DNA of 64,000 bases, taken from Streptomyces sp. NBC_01210. GTDB lineage: Bacteria; Actinomycetota; Actinomycetes; Streptomycetales; Streptomycetaceae. Positions 17,237-25,875 of the stretch are shown in pieces (positions within the stretch are counted from its first letter, which is position 1; each line of letters starts with the position of its first letter). The position numbers and the translations under genes are program-made. The stretch is from contig NZ_CP108549.1 of assembly GCF_036010325.1 (NCBI RefSeq), positions 4,774,001 to 4,838,000 of the forward strand, given 5' to 3'. Below the pieces are notes generated by a model. That model was not told where the DNA came from and ran no database searches. It saw only the letters and a list, made by a program, of their open reading frames with translations.

Positions 17237-18415
17237 ATGACGAATACGCCGCCGAGTTTCGGCGATTTCCAGCTCGAGGTCTATATGCGCGGCCTGTCGG
17301 GTGTGCGCGAGAACCTGCCGTTCACCTATGCGGAGCTCGAGGCCCGCGCGCACGCGGCGCTCCCGCCGGACATCGTGTCCTACGTCGCGGGCGGGGCCGG
17401 CAACGAGTACACCCAGGACGCCAACGTCACCGCGTTCGACCGGTGGGGCCTGATCCCGCGGATGCTGAGCGGCGCCGCCCAGCGCGACCTCTCGATCGAC
17501 CTCTTCGGGATGTCGCTGCCGACACCGCTGCTGCTCGCTCCGGTCGGGGTCATCGGCCTGTGCGCGCAGGACGGACACGGCGACCTCGCGACCGCGCGCG
17601 CCGCGGCGAAGTCGGGCGTGCCGATGGTCGCCTCGACACTCTCGGTCGACCCGCTCGAGACCGTCGCCGCACAACTCGGTGACACGCCCGGGTTCTTCCA
17701 GCTCTACCCCCCCAAGGACCGCGAGGTCGCGAAGTCGTTGGTGTCGCGCGCCGAGGCGGCCGGCTTCAAGGGCATCGTCATCACCCTCGACACCTGGCAG
17801 CTGGGCTGGCGCCCACGCGACCTGGGAATCGGCAACTTCCCGCAGCTGCAAGGCCACTGCCTGGCCAACTACTTCTCCGATCCGGTGTTCCGGGCCAAGC
17901 TCGCGAAGCCCCCGGAGGAGGATGTGCGGGCCGCGGCACTCGTGTGGGCGTCGGAGTTCGCCGACCCGACGCTCAGCTGGGACGACCTGGCATGGCTGCG
18001 GTCGCTGACCGATCTGCCGCTGCTGCTCAAGGGGATCTGCCACCCCGACGACGCACGGCGCGCGATCGACGGCGGCATCGACGGCATCTACTGCTCCAAC
18101 CACGGCGGCCGCCAGGCGAACGGCGGCATCCCCGCGGTCGACCTGCTCCCGGCAGTGGTGGAGGCCGCGGGCAGCACCCCGGTCATCTTCGACTCCGGTG
18201 TGCGCGGCGGGGAACACATCGTCAAAGCCCTCGCCTTGGGCGCGACGGCCGTCGCGATCGGCCGGCCCTACGCATACGGGCTCGCACTCGGCGGCGATGA
18301 CGGCATCGTGCACGTCCTGCGATCGCTGCTGGCCGAGGCGGATCTGCTGATGGCGATCGACGGCTACCCGACGATTGCCGACCTGGGTCCTGACGCATTG
18401 CTCAGGCGGCTCTGA
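17237..18415 (+). CDS. FMN-dependent alpha-hydroxyacid oxidising enzyme (lactate 2-monooxygenase-like)
   Basis: 392 residues of the FMN-dependent alpha-hydroxyacid dehydrogenase family. Visible features are YVAGGAGNEYTQDAN near residue 55, LLLAPVGVIGL, the TLDTWQLGWRPRDL segment found in lactate 2-monooxygenase-like members, the active-site SNHGGRQ with His289, and the phosphate-binding IFDSGVRGGEH and GRPYAYG. The family oxidises L-2-hydroxyacids to 2-oxoacids, or decarboxylates them when oxygen reacts in the active site. The frame of the SDR relic runs straight into this gene; I start at the ATG at 17237. A strong hairpin follows. Confidence 0.9.
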   Translation: MTNTPPSFGDFQLEVYMRGLSGVRENLPFTYAELEARAHAALPPDIVSYVAGGAGNEYTQDANVTAFDRWGLIPRMLSGAAQRDLSIDLFGMSLPTPLLLAPVGVIGLCAQDGHGDLATARAAAKSGVPMVASTLSVDPLETVAAQLGDTPGFFQLYPPKDREVAKSLVSRAEAAGFKGIVITLDTWQLGWRPRDLGIGNFPQLQGHCLANYFSDPVFRAKLAKPPEEDVRAAALVWASEFADPTLSWDDLAWLRSLTDLPLLLKGICHPDDARRAIDGGIDGIYCSNHGGRQANGGIPAVDLLPAVVEAAGSTPVIFDSGVRGGEHIVKALALGATAVAIGRPYAYGLALGGDDGIVHVLRSLLAEADLLMAIDGYPTIADLGPDALLRRL

Positions 18416-18428
18416 ACCGCGCGGGCCA

Positions 18429-18470
18429 GGACTCGCCCCGGGCGCCGACCGGTGCGCCCGGGGCGAGTCC
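18429..18470. terminator. Perfect 17-bp stem-loop after the hydroxyacid-oxidising enzyme
   Basis: GGACTCGCCCCGGGCGC (18429-18445) pairs without mismatch with 18454-18470 over an 8-base loop. It starts 13 bases after the stop codon and lies before the convergent PucR-type gene. Confidence 0.9.
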
Positions 18471-18631
18471 TCCATCCGGGGTTCCCGCAGAGCCGATGCC
18501 CACCTCCCCTGCCCGGCGGTATACCCGGAGCGCGCTGAGCAGCACGCCCGTCGCGCGCGCAGCCACCGCCGTCGTGCCGCCGACCAGGGCCGGGGCGCGA
18601 GTCCTTGCCGCCGTGGCCGACGCCGGCGCGC

Positions 18632-19867
18632 TCAGCCGGCGGGCGGTCCGAGACGCCGCCTGAGCTCGAGCGCCAGCTCGACTGCGAGGCGTCGCTCGCC
18701 CGGCTCATAACCGAGCAGCTCGGTCGCCCGCACGATGCGTTTGAGGACCGTGTTGCGGTGGGTGTACAGGCGGGCGGCGGCACGCGGCGCGTTCTCGGCC
18801 TCCTCGAGATAGACGCGGAGCGTCTCGCGCAGTCGTGCCGCCGTGGGTTCCTCCTCGGCAAGTGGTCCGAGTGTGGTCGCGACGAACTCGGCGGCATGGC
18901 GTGGATCCTGCGCAGCGAGCACGGTGACCTCGAGTTCCCGGTAGGAAGCGAGCCGTTCGCTGTCGGGGTTGCCGAGGAGCAGACGGTGCACGGTCAGAGC
19001 GGCCTCGTGGCTGGCGCGAAAGCCGGCTATGCCCTGACGAGTGGGGCCGATCGCGGCCCGCAGACTGTCATGGGTCCGCGCCATCGCCGAGCGCAGATCC
19101 TCGAGGGGCGGTTCTCCGTTGGTACCGATCCAGGCCCACAGCGTGGTCGTCCCTGCGGGCAGCGTAAGACGCTTGCGTGCGCCTGCGGCGCGGGCGAGCA
19201 CGAATGCCGCCGACTCCAACGCTCCGTGAGGCGCACCGGGCGGCTCAGCCCAGACGACGACTGCGGTGTGGCTCCGGTCGAGCGCGTAAGCCATCCGCTG
19301 ACCGGCGACCGCAGGGTCGACGGGCGCGCCGTCCAGGATCAACCGGACGGTCTCGGTGCGCCGGGCGAGCGCGCCGCCGATCACCTCCTCGCGCTCGCGC
19401 TGGGCCTCGGCGAGAACGACACGGAGCGTCTGGTCGACGTAGCGGAAGGTGAGCGAGAGCGAGAGCTCGGTGACGCCCATCAGTTCGGGCCCGGGCCCGA
19501 CGACCTCGTACGCGCAGGCCATCCAGCGTTCGAGCACCACCTGCTGGGCACGCCGGGAGCTCGCGTAGATCGCGTCGAGGTCGATACCTCGACGCGCGAT
19601 CGTGCGGGCACCGTCGAGGGTCTCGGGCGGGACACCGATCGGCAGGGGTGCCTCCGCGTGCCGCGCACAGGTGAGGAATCGTTCCAGGAGGCTGCGGTGG
19701 TTGGCGGTCAGTTCGGCCGCGATCGCGGCGTCGGCCCCGAACGCCGGGACCGCCTCGATTGCGGCAGCGTCCATCTCGGCAAGGGTCTCGTCGAAATCGA
19801 GGGCCAGTCGGTCCGCGATCACGGCGACGAGCTCGAGGGTTCGTGCTGTCGGCTTCAGCGTCCTCAC
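18632..19867 (-). CDS. PucR-type transcriptional regulator (CdaR/PucR C-terminal HTH)
   Basis: 411 residues. The N-terminal part is all-helical; the middle resembles the GGDEF-like domain of CdaR/PucR regulators (TAVVVWAEPPGA region). The C-terminus holds the PucR helix-turn-helix (YTHRNTVLKRIVRATELLGY). Such proteins usually activate neighbouring catabolic operons in response to a metabolite. It is convergent with the hydroxyacid-oxidising enzyme and is a candidate second regulator of the island. I chose the GTG at 19867; the frame is open further upstream but that part looks non-coding. A dyad TGTGC-N4-GCACA lies at 19876-19889 beside the start. Confidence 0.85.
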   Translation of the reverse strand: MRTLKPTARTLELVAVIADRLALDFDETLAEMDAAAIEAVPAFGADAAIAAELTANHRSLLERFLTCARHAEAPLPIGVPPETLDGARTIARRGIDLDAIYASSRRAQQVVLERWMACAYEVVGPGPELMGVTELSLSLTFRYVDQTLRVVLAEAQREREEVIGGALARRTETVRLILDGAPVDPAVAGQRMAYALDRSHTAVVVWAEPPGAPHGALESAAFVLARAAGARKRLTLPAGTTTLWAWIGTNGEPPLEDLRSAMARTHDSLRAAIGPTRQGIAGFRASHEAALTVHRLLLGNPDSERLASYRELEVTVLAAQDPRHAAEFVATTLGPLAEEEPTAARLRETLRVYLEEAENAPRAAARLYTHRNTVLKRIVRATELLGYEPGERRLAVELALELRRRLGPPAG

Positions 19868-20124
19868 ATGCGAAGTGTGCCGTCGCACACCACCGCTCCA
19901 CAAGGCAGGGCATGCGACGCATCCCTGGTGGCAGCGGTGATCAGTTCCACAACCGGCGGGAGCGTCAGCGACTGCAGCCCGCTGGTCATGGAGCGCATCT
20001 GCTGTACGCCGACCGCCCAGCTGTTTCGGAGGCCTGTCGGGCCTGGTCACGTGCCGGTTGGCGCGCCTGGGTGTCAAGAGTCGGGGTTCGAGGGTCGGTG
20101 GTACGGCCCAGGAGCAGAGGCTGC

Positions 20125-21252
20125 TCAACTCTCCGTCGACGCGTTCCGCGTAACGCGTTCGGCCAAGGACTCGGCTGCCGCGGCGAGATATGCCCAGGGC
20201 CGTTGCCGTCCGCCGCTCACGGCGGCGATTCCGGCCACGTCGTAGCGGGACGTCGCGAGCGACCAGGCGAGGTTGCCCGCCATCAGGTGACCCATGCCCT
20301 CCACATAGTGGTCGATGTGCCCGCGCACTTCCGCAGGCACACCCCGTTCGCTCAGCGTCCTGGGAAGGGTGGCGGCGAGCTGGGCGAATCGGGCTGTCCG
20401 CGCATTGGCGAGGGCGGCGATGTGCTCGACGGACCGCTCCAGGGAGCAACCCTCCTGTTCGCGGAGGACGATGACGCTGTTGTTCACATCCCCGGCGGCC
20501 AGTTCCTTGGCGAGCGAGACGATGTCGTTGACGAAGATCACCACATCGCCGGTGATCTCACGCATCTCCTGGAGTGGGGAAGAGTCGTGCAGCTCGTCCG
20601 GCAGGGTGTATCCGCCGCACCTCTCGGTGAAGTCGAGGCAGGGCTGTACGCCTATGGAGTCCCGCCGGACCTTGAGGAGCTGCTCAACAGAAGGCAGGCG
20701 GTCGGCGTTCCGGTGGTGTGCTTCCCCTTGATAGGCGGCCATGTAGGCCTGCCAATGTGTACGGAACCGACGCTGCCAGCCGTACGGGGTACCGGCGGTG
20801 GCCCGGCGCCAGATGTCTCGGAACCCCTGGACGAGCGGTGGGCCCGCCCTGCCGGACACCGAGGGCGTGCCATCCGCCGTCATGGTCCGTACGAGGGTGG
20901 TCACCACATGCTCGATAGCCGCGGGCCGCATCCCCAGCCGACCGTCGAACTGATCGTCGAAGATGAAGAACCATGCGTTGAAGTCGGCCGCGAGCTCAAG
21001 GTCGTTGCCTGTGCCGTCGGGATAGAAGTACGCCATCAGCCGCTCGAGCCGCAGCGCGTCGTACTCCGCCGTCTCGGCTTCCCCCGTCAGCAAGCCCGTC
21101 TCCTGCAGCCACTGCAGTGTGTGTCGCCGTGCGCGCTCCGCGTGCGGGCTGAAGCGGGCAGGGAACGGGATCCTGATGGCCGCGGTGCGCCGGGTCGGGT
21201 CCGAGGGGACCCTGGGAAGGCCGGAAGGGCCGGAAGTCATCGTGTTCGCCAT
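20125..21252 (-). CDS. Type I terpene synthase (sesquiterpene cyclase-like)
   Basis: 375 residues with bacterial class I terpene cyclase signatures. The metal motif DDQFD is at 99-103 after FNAWFFIF. A pyrophosphate-sensing arginine is in VRRDSIG (about 196-197). The NSE motif NDIVSLAKE is at 242-250, and an RY pair near the C-terminus lies in TSRYD. The size fits cyclisation of farnesyl (possibly geranyl) diphosphate; the product cannot be read from sequence. AGGGGG precedes the ATG at 21252. No P450 or prenyltransferase is adjacent, but a LAL regulator is divergent across a palindrome, suggesting it controls this gene. Confidence 0.92.
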   Translation of the reverse strand: MANTMTSGPSGLPRVPSDPTRRTAAIRIPFPARFSPHAERARRHTLQWLQETGLLTGEAETAEYDALRLERLMAYFYPDGTGNDLELAADFNAWFFIFDDQFDGRLGMRPAAIEHVVTTLVRTMTADGTPSVSGRAGPPLVQGFRDIWRRATAGTPYGWQRRFRTHWQAYMAAYQGEAHHRNADRLPSVEQLLKVRRDSIGVQPCLDFTERCGGYTLPDELHDSSPLQEMREITGDVVIFVNDIVSLAKELAAGDVNNSVIVLREQEGCSLERSVEHIAALANARTARFAQLAATLPRTLSERGVPAEVRGHIDHYVEGMGHLMAGNLAWSLATSRYDVAGIAAVSGGRQRPWAYLAAAAESLAERVTRNASTES

Positions 21253-21387
21253 ACGCACCCCCTGGGTGTCGCGGCGCATCCCACCGGCTCGGCGGTACTG
21301 GTCTGACGCGTTCTCGCCGCCCTACGAGGCTAGGCGCCGCATTGCCCGAGCGACCTTGAGCGACGGGTGTCATGTGGCGTGATACCG

Positions 21388-21407
21388 GCGTACGCGACCG
21401 CGTACGC
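21388..21407. promoter_or_regulatory. 20-bp palindrome in the terpene synthase/LAL divergent promoter
   Basis: GCGTACGCGACCGCGTACGC: perfect 9-bp arms around a central AC. It lies in the 328-base gap, 136 bases from the cyclase start and about 174 from the regulator start; nothing else gene-like is in this gap. It may bind the LAL regulator or another dimeric factor. Confidence 0.5.
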
Positions 21408-21580
21408 GCCCCCTGGGGAGGCGCATCGGGAGGTGGGGACAGAGGAACCGCCGTGCGGTTGCCGGTACTACCAGAATCCATTCGTCTCCGCGGGCAAGAC
21501 TTCCGCTGAGGACTACGGAACGTCTCGGCGGGCGTACGCTTCGCATACTCGGGGACCGACACGCGGCCGAAGGAACGGAT

Positions 21581-24511
21581 GTGGCCTACACGGGAGACCG
21601 GCCGGGGCGACCGCGCCGACTGCTACTGGAACGTGACGCGGAACTCGCGGCACTGGATGCCCTGTTGACCGACCTGGGCGCGTCGTTCACCGGGCCGGTC
21701 GCACCCTGCACGGGCGGCTTAGTGGCCTTCGCCGGGCCGGCCGGACTCGGCAAGACCACACTCCTCACCGAGGTGCGCAGGAGGGCCGTGGCCCGCGGCT
21801 GCACGGTGCTCTTCGCCTGCGGAGGAGAGCAGGAGCAGGGCGTGGCATTCCATGTCGTACGCCAGCTCGTGCAGCCCGTACTTGCGGCAGGTTCCGAGAA
21901 GGAACACCGCAAGATGCTGGGCAGTTGGTATGACATCGTCGCCCCTGCTGTGGGTTTGGTGGCGGGGAACGGAAACGTCTCCCCCGATCCGCAGGGGGTA
22001 CGGGACGGCCTGGACTGGATCGCCACCCGCTTCGCCGTGCAGCACGCGCCGCTGGTGGTCATGCTGGACGACGCCCACTGGGCCGACGCCGAGTCGCTGG
22101 CCTGGCTCACCGGCTTCGCGCCGCGGGTCACCGAACTCCCGATGCTCCTCGTCGTGGCCTACCGCTCCGATGAACTCCCCGTCGATGCGGTGGCGTTCGG
22201 CAAGCTGGCCGAACGCCTTGGATCGCGCCCCTTCGACCTCATTCCGCTCACCCCCAGCGGTGTCAGCCGCATCGTCCGGGAAACTCTGGGTGAGGAAGCC
22301 GATGAGGCGTTCTGCCGCGAGACCTGGGCGGTCACCGGAGGGAACCCTTTCGAGACCGTCGAACTGGTCGCCAAGGTCGCCGATCGCGGGCTGAAGCCGC
22401 AGGTCGTACACGTTCCCGAACTGCGGGAACTCGCCTCCGCGGTGAAGGGCGGCGGACTCGTCGAGCGGCTGGAGCGGCTCGGCACCTCCGCCGTCCGGTT
22501 CGCCTGGAGTGCCGCCGTGCTGGGCTCCGAGGCATCCCGGAGCCTGGCCGCGAGCGTCGGGGGACTGGGCGAGGCCGAGTCCGCCGACGCCGTCGCCCGG
22601 CTGCGCGAGGCCCGCATCCTCGCCGACGCGGCTCCGGACGCCGCCGAAGACGACCGTCTGGAGTTCTTCCACCCGCTGGTCGCCACCGCCGTCTACCGGG
22701 CGATACCCGCGGCGTTCCGTGTCGCCATGCACGGCCAGGCCGCCGCGATCGTGTCGAGTGCGGGCCTGGGCGCCACCACGGCTGCCCGGCACCTGCTGGA
22801 GATGCACCCCGAGAGCGACCCTTGGGCCGTGCGACAGCTCCGCGAAGCCGCCCGCGAGTACCTCAGGGCAGGTGCTCCCGAGGCCGCCCGGCGCTGCCTC
22901 GCCCGGGCGCTCCGCGAGCCACCCGCCCTGGAGGAGCGGGCCGACCTCCTGTTCGAACTCGGCTGCTCCGCCCTGCTGACCGAACCCGCGACCACGGTCA
23001 ACCATCTGCGGGCCGCACTGGACGAGCCCGTCCTGGACCCCGCACTGCGCGAGGCAATCGTCTACCGGCTGGCACAGGCCCTCGGCCACTCGGACCGGAT
23101 GGCCGAGGCCGCCGTGACGGTTGCCGAAGCCGCCCGGGGGGCCACCGACACAAGAACGCGGCTGCGCATGCAGGCGGAGCAGTTCATGTGGAACGCCTTC
23201 CGGGCCGACGAACAGGACTCGTCGGCCCGCTCGCGCAGGTTGGCCCGGCTTGCCGAGCACCTCACCGGCCGGGGCATCGCGGAGCGGTACATCCTGGGGC
23301 TGCGCGCCTGGGACGCCATGGTGCGCGGCGAGCCTGCGGCCACCGCGCTCCACTACGCGGAAGAAGCCCTCGGCGAGGGCCTCAAGTGGACCGACGAGCA
23401 GTGGGGTTTCGAGGTCCCGGTCCTGGTCGCCCTCACCTTCATGTACTGCGACCAGCCCGGACGAGCGGAGGAACTCTTCAACAAGGGCATCGCAGAATGC
23501 GAGAGCAAGGGCTGGCGCGGCGCCCATCTCTCGTTCGGTTACACGCTTCTGGGCTATATCCGCCATCGTCGCGGACGCCTTGACGAGGCCGAGACCCTGG
23601 TCCGCGCCGGACTGCGGATCGCGGACAGGGTCGGGCGCCAGGTGCCCGCACAGTACTTCGCCATCGGCATCCTCATCGAGATCCTGCTCGCCCGCGGCCG
23701 CACCCGGGACGCCCAAGAACTCGCCACCACGTACAGCTACGGCGAGGTCGTGCCCAGCGCCGTGGTGTACCCGGACTCCCAGACCGTCTACAGCGAGCTG
23801 CTGCTCGCCTTGGGCATGCGGCGGGAAGCTGAGCAGCAGCTCGTCCGGGTCGGCGAGCGGCTCGAACCGCGCGGCATGCGCAACCCCGCCTGGTGCCCCT
23901 GGCAGCTCCACCTGGCCCAGGCACTGGAAGCCTCCGACCCGGAACGGGCTCTCGAGCTCGCCTCCGAAGGTGTTCGCAGGGCCCGCCGATTCGGTACCCA
24001 GTCCGCCATCGGGCAGGCGTTGCGTGCCATGGCGTCGGTGACCCACGGTGCGGAGCGGGTGACCCTGCTGGCCGAGGCTGTCGTACACCTCGAGCGCTCC
24101 CCTTCCGGCTACGACCTGGCGTGTGCGCTGGTGGACCACGGCGTCGCACTGCGCCGTGCCGGGCTGCCGCAGGGCGCCGCCGAGCAGCTTCACCGTGGAC
24201 TGGAAGGCGCCGTGCAGGGCGGGGCCGACGCCCTCGCGGCGCGGGCCCGCGAGGAGCTGGACGCAGCCGGTCTGTGGCCGCTCCAGCTGCGCACCGCAGC
24301 CACGGAGTCGCTCACCGCGCAGGAGCGGACAGTGGCCGAATGGGCCGCTCGCGGGTGGTCGAACGCCCGCATCGCCGAGGCGCTGGGTGCCCAGAACCAG
24401 ATGGTGACCCGGCTGCTGTCGGACATCTATCGCAAGGTCGGCTCCGATCAGGCGGGACTGCCGAGGCTGATCGGGCTGCAGGGGGGTGCGTCGCCGACAC
24501 CGCATGGCTGA
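21581..24511 (+). CDS. LAL-type LuxR family transcriptional regulator with AAA ATPase domain
   Basis: 976 residues. Walker A GPAGLGKT is at 52-59 and Walker B LVVMLDDAHWAD near 155-166. A long helical (TPR-like) middle follows. A C-terminal LuxR helix-turn-helix (LTAQERTVAEWAARGWSNAR, then IAEALGAQ) lies around residues 908-960. LAL proteins are large ATP-dependent activators, often pathway-specific for secondary metabolism. Codon 47 is TTA (21719-21721), the codon read by bldA tRNA in Streptomyces, so translation may be tied to development. GAAGGA precedes the GTG at 21581. It is divergent from the terpene synthase. Confidence 0.92.
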   Translation: MAYTGDRPGRPRRLLLERDAELAALDALLTDLGASFTGPVAPCTGGLVAFAGPAGLGKTTLLTEVRRRAVARGCTVLFACGGEQEQGVAFHVVRQLVQPVLAAGSEKEHRKMLGSWYDIVAPAVGLVAGNGNVSPDPQGVRDGLDWIATRFAVQHAPLVVMLDDAHWADAESLAWLTGFAPRVTELPMLLVVAYRSDELPVDAVAFGKLAERLGSRPFDLIPLTPSGVSRIVRETLGEEADEAFCRETWAVTGGNPFETVELVAKVADRGLKPQVVHVPELRELASAVKGGGLVERLERLGTSAVRFAWSAAVLGSEASRSLAASVGGLGEAESADAVARLREARILADAAPDAAEDDRLEFFHPLVATAVYRAIPAAFRVAMHGQAAAIVSSAGLGATTAARHLLEMHPESDPWAVRQLREAAREYLRAGAPEAARRCLARALREPPALEERADLLFELGCSALLTEPATTVNHLRAALDEPVLDPALREAIVYRLAQALGHSDRMAEAAVTVAEAARGATDTRTRLRMQAEQFMWNAFRADEQDSSARSRRLARLAEHLTGRGIAERYILGLRAWDAMVRGEPAATALHYAEEALGEGLKWTDEQWGFEVPVLVALTFMYCDQPGRAEELFNKGIAECESKGWRGAHLSFGYTLLGYIRHRRGRLDEAETLVRAGLRIADRVGRQVPAQYFAIGILIEILLARGRTRDAQELATTYSYGEVVPSAVVYPDSQTVYSELLLALGMRREAEQQLVRVGERLEPRGMRNPAWCPWQLHLAQALEASDPERALELASEGVRRARRFGTQSAIGQALRAMASVTHGAERVTLLAEAVVHLERSPSGYDLACALVDHGVALRRAGLPQGAAEQLHRGLEGAVQGGADALAARAREELDAAGLWPLQLRTAATESLTAQERTVAEWAARGWSNARIAEALGAQNQMVTRLLSDIYRKVGSDQAGLPRLIGLQGGASPTPHG

Positions 24512-24707
24512 GCCGTTCGCGTGCGGAGCCAGATGTCCCCTTTCGCCGGCCCGTACGGTGAAGCTGAAGAGGGACTTCTCGAGCCCGGCGAGCAACGCCC
24601 GCCGCGACCGGGAAACCCTCGGGCGCAATGCCGCAGCACGCCTTCTCGCCCCTCACCCGTTCCGCACCGGTGTGAGCCCAGGAGCATCGCGGAAAAGGTT
24701 GGTGACG

Positions 24708-25721
24708 ATGACCTCCGACAGCCGAACCCCGCAACGGGCCACGCTCGGCACGTGGCCGACCCCGCTCGAACCCATGCCGCGGCTGGCCGGTGCACTCGGC
24801 CTCAACCCGGACGACCTGTCGATCAAACGCGACGACCTCACCGGCCTGGGCGGCGGCGGCAACAAGATCCGCAAACTTGAGTGGCTCTGCGGCGCGGCAC
24901 TGGCCGACGGCGCGACGACCCTTGTGACCACTGGCGCGCCGCAGAGCAACCACGCGCGGTTGACCGCGGCAGCCGGCGCCCGGCTGGGGCTCGACGTCGT
25001 CCTCGTGCTCGCCGGCTCAGCCGGCTCGTCGGCCTCCGGCAACCTCGCCCTCGACGGGCTCTTCGGCGCCACGGTCGTGTGGGCCGGTGCCGTCGACGCC
25101 GAGGCCCTCCGCTCCGCCGCCGAGCAGGTGGCGGAGCAGTTGCGACGGCGCGGCGCTGTCCCCGTGCTCATCCCCTTCGGTGGTTCGAGCGTGCTCGGTG
25201 CGCGCGGGTACGTCGAATGCGGACGCGAACTCCTCACCCAAGCTCCCGACTTGGCGACTGTGGTCGTCGCGCTCGGCTCCGGTGGCACCATGGCCGGCCT
25301 GGTCGACGTGCTGGGTCCCGCGCGCGTCCTCGGCGTCCACTGCGGTGCCGTCACCGACCCTGCCCGGACCGTGTCCGAACTGGCCTCCGGCCTGTCCGGC
25401 ACGCACCGCGCGCCGGAGGAACTCAGGCTCCGGCTCGACCAGGTCGGCGACGGTTACGGTGTTTTGACCGAGCGGGTCATGGCCGCGATGACGCTGGCCG
25501 CACGCACCGAAGGCATCGTGCTCGACCCGATCTACACCGGACGCGCGATGGCCGGCCTGATCGCAGCGACCGAAGACGGCGACATCGCTCCTGGACAGCG
25601 CACGATCCTTCTGCACTCGGGCGGCCTGCCCGGACTCTTCGGCCACCCGGCGACGCTCGCGCAGGCGGAAGCCGCACTCACCGTCGGAGGCCAGGTCTCC
25701 CGGGCTTCTCGAAAGGAGTGA
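24708..25721 (+). CDS. D-cysteine desulfhydrase/ACC deaminase family PLP enzyme
   Basis: 337 residues of the fold-type II PLP family that includes D-cysteine desulfhydrase and 1-aminocyclopropane-1-carboxylate deaminase. The cofactor lysine is in GGGGNKIRKLEWL (Lys53), the substrate loop is TTGAPQSNHARL, and the phosphate loop is GSGGTMAGL. The C-terminal LLHSGGLPGLFG is characteristic. It releases ammonia (and sulfide for D-cysteine) from small amino acids; which of the two activities applies is not certain from sequence. I chose the ATG at 24708, about 9 bases after AAGG. It is probably monocistronic, with 196 bases to the LAL gene upstream. Confidence 0.85.
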   Translation: MTSDSRTPQRATLGTWPTPLEPMPRLAGALGLNPDDLSIKRDDLTGLGGGGNKIRKLEWLCGAALADGATTLVTTGAPQSNHARLTAAAGARLGLDVVLVLAGSAGSSASGNLALDGLFGATVVWAGAVDAEALRSAAEQVAEQLRRRGAVPVLIPFGGSSVLGARGYVECGRELLTQAPDLATVVVALGSGGTMAGLVDVLGPARVLGVHCGAVTDPARTVSELASGLSGTHRAPEELRLRLDQVGDGYGVLTERVMAAMTLAARTEGIVLDPIYTGRAMAGLIAATEDGDIAPGQRTILLHSGGLPGLFGHPATLAQAEAALTVGGQVSRASRKE

Positions 25722-25875
25722 CGGCCGGTCGCCCGCGACTCCCTGCTCCGGGCGGCCGCTGTGGGATCAATTGCGCCATATGTACGCAGTGGTAGGGAAT
25801 CCTAACGAGTTCTTGATGCCTGTCCCCCTATCGGAGTCCCGCCGTTGAGCAGGTGGCGCGGCTTACGCTCGCGCC

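Noticed and set aside
21719..24628. A 969-residue open frame on the minus strand opposite the LAL regulator
   Set aside because: Long antisense frames are common in high-GC coding DNA. It has no recognisable domain, and the plus strand encodes a clear LAL protein.
25722..25875. Search for a ydaO (c-di-AMP) riboswitch upstream of the KimA-like gene
   Set aside because: I could not find the conserved helices or core sequence by eye; a covariance-model search would be needed to be certain.
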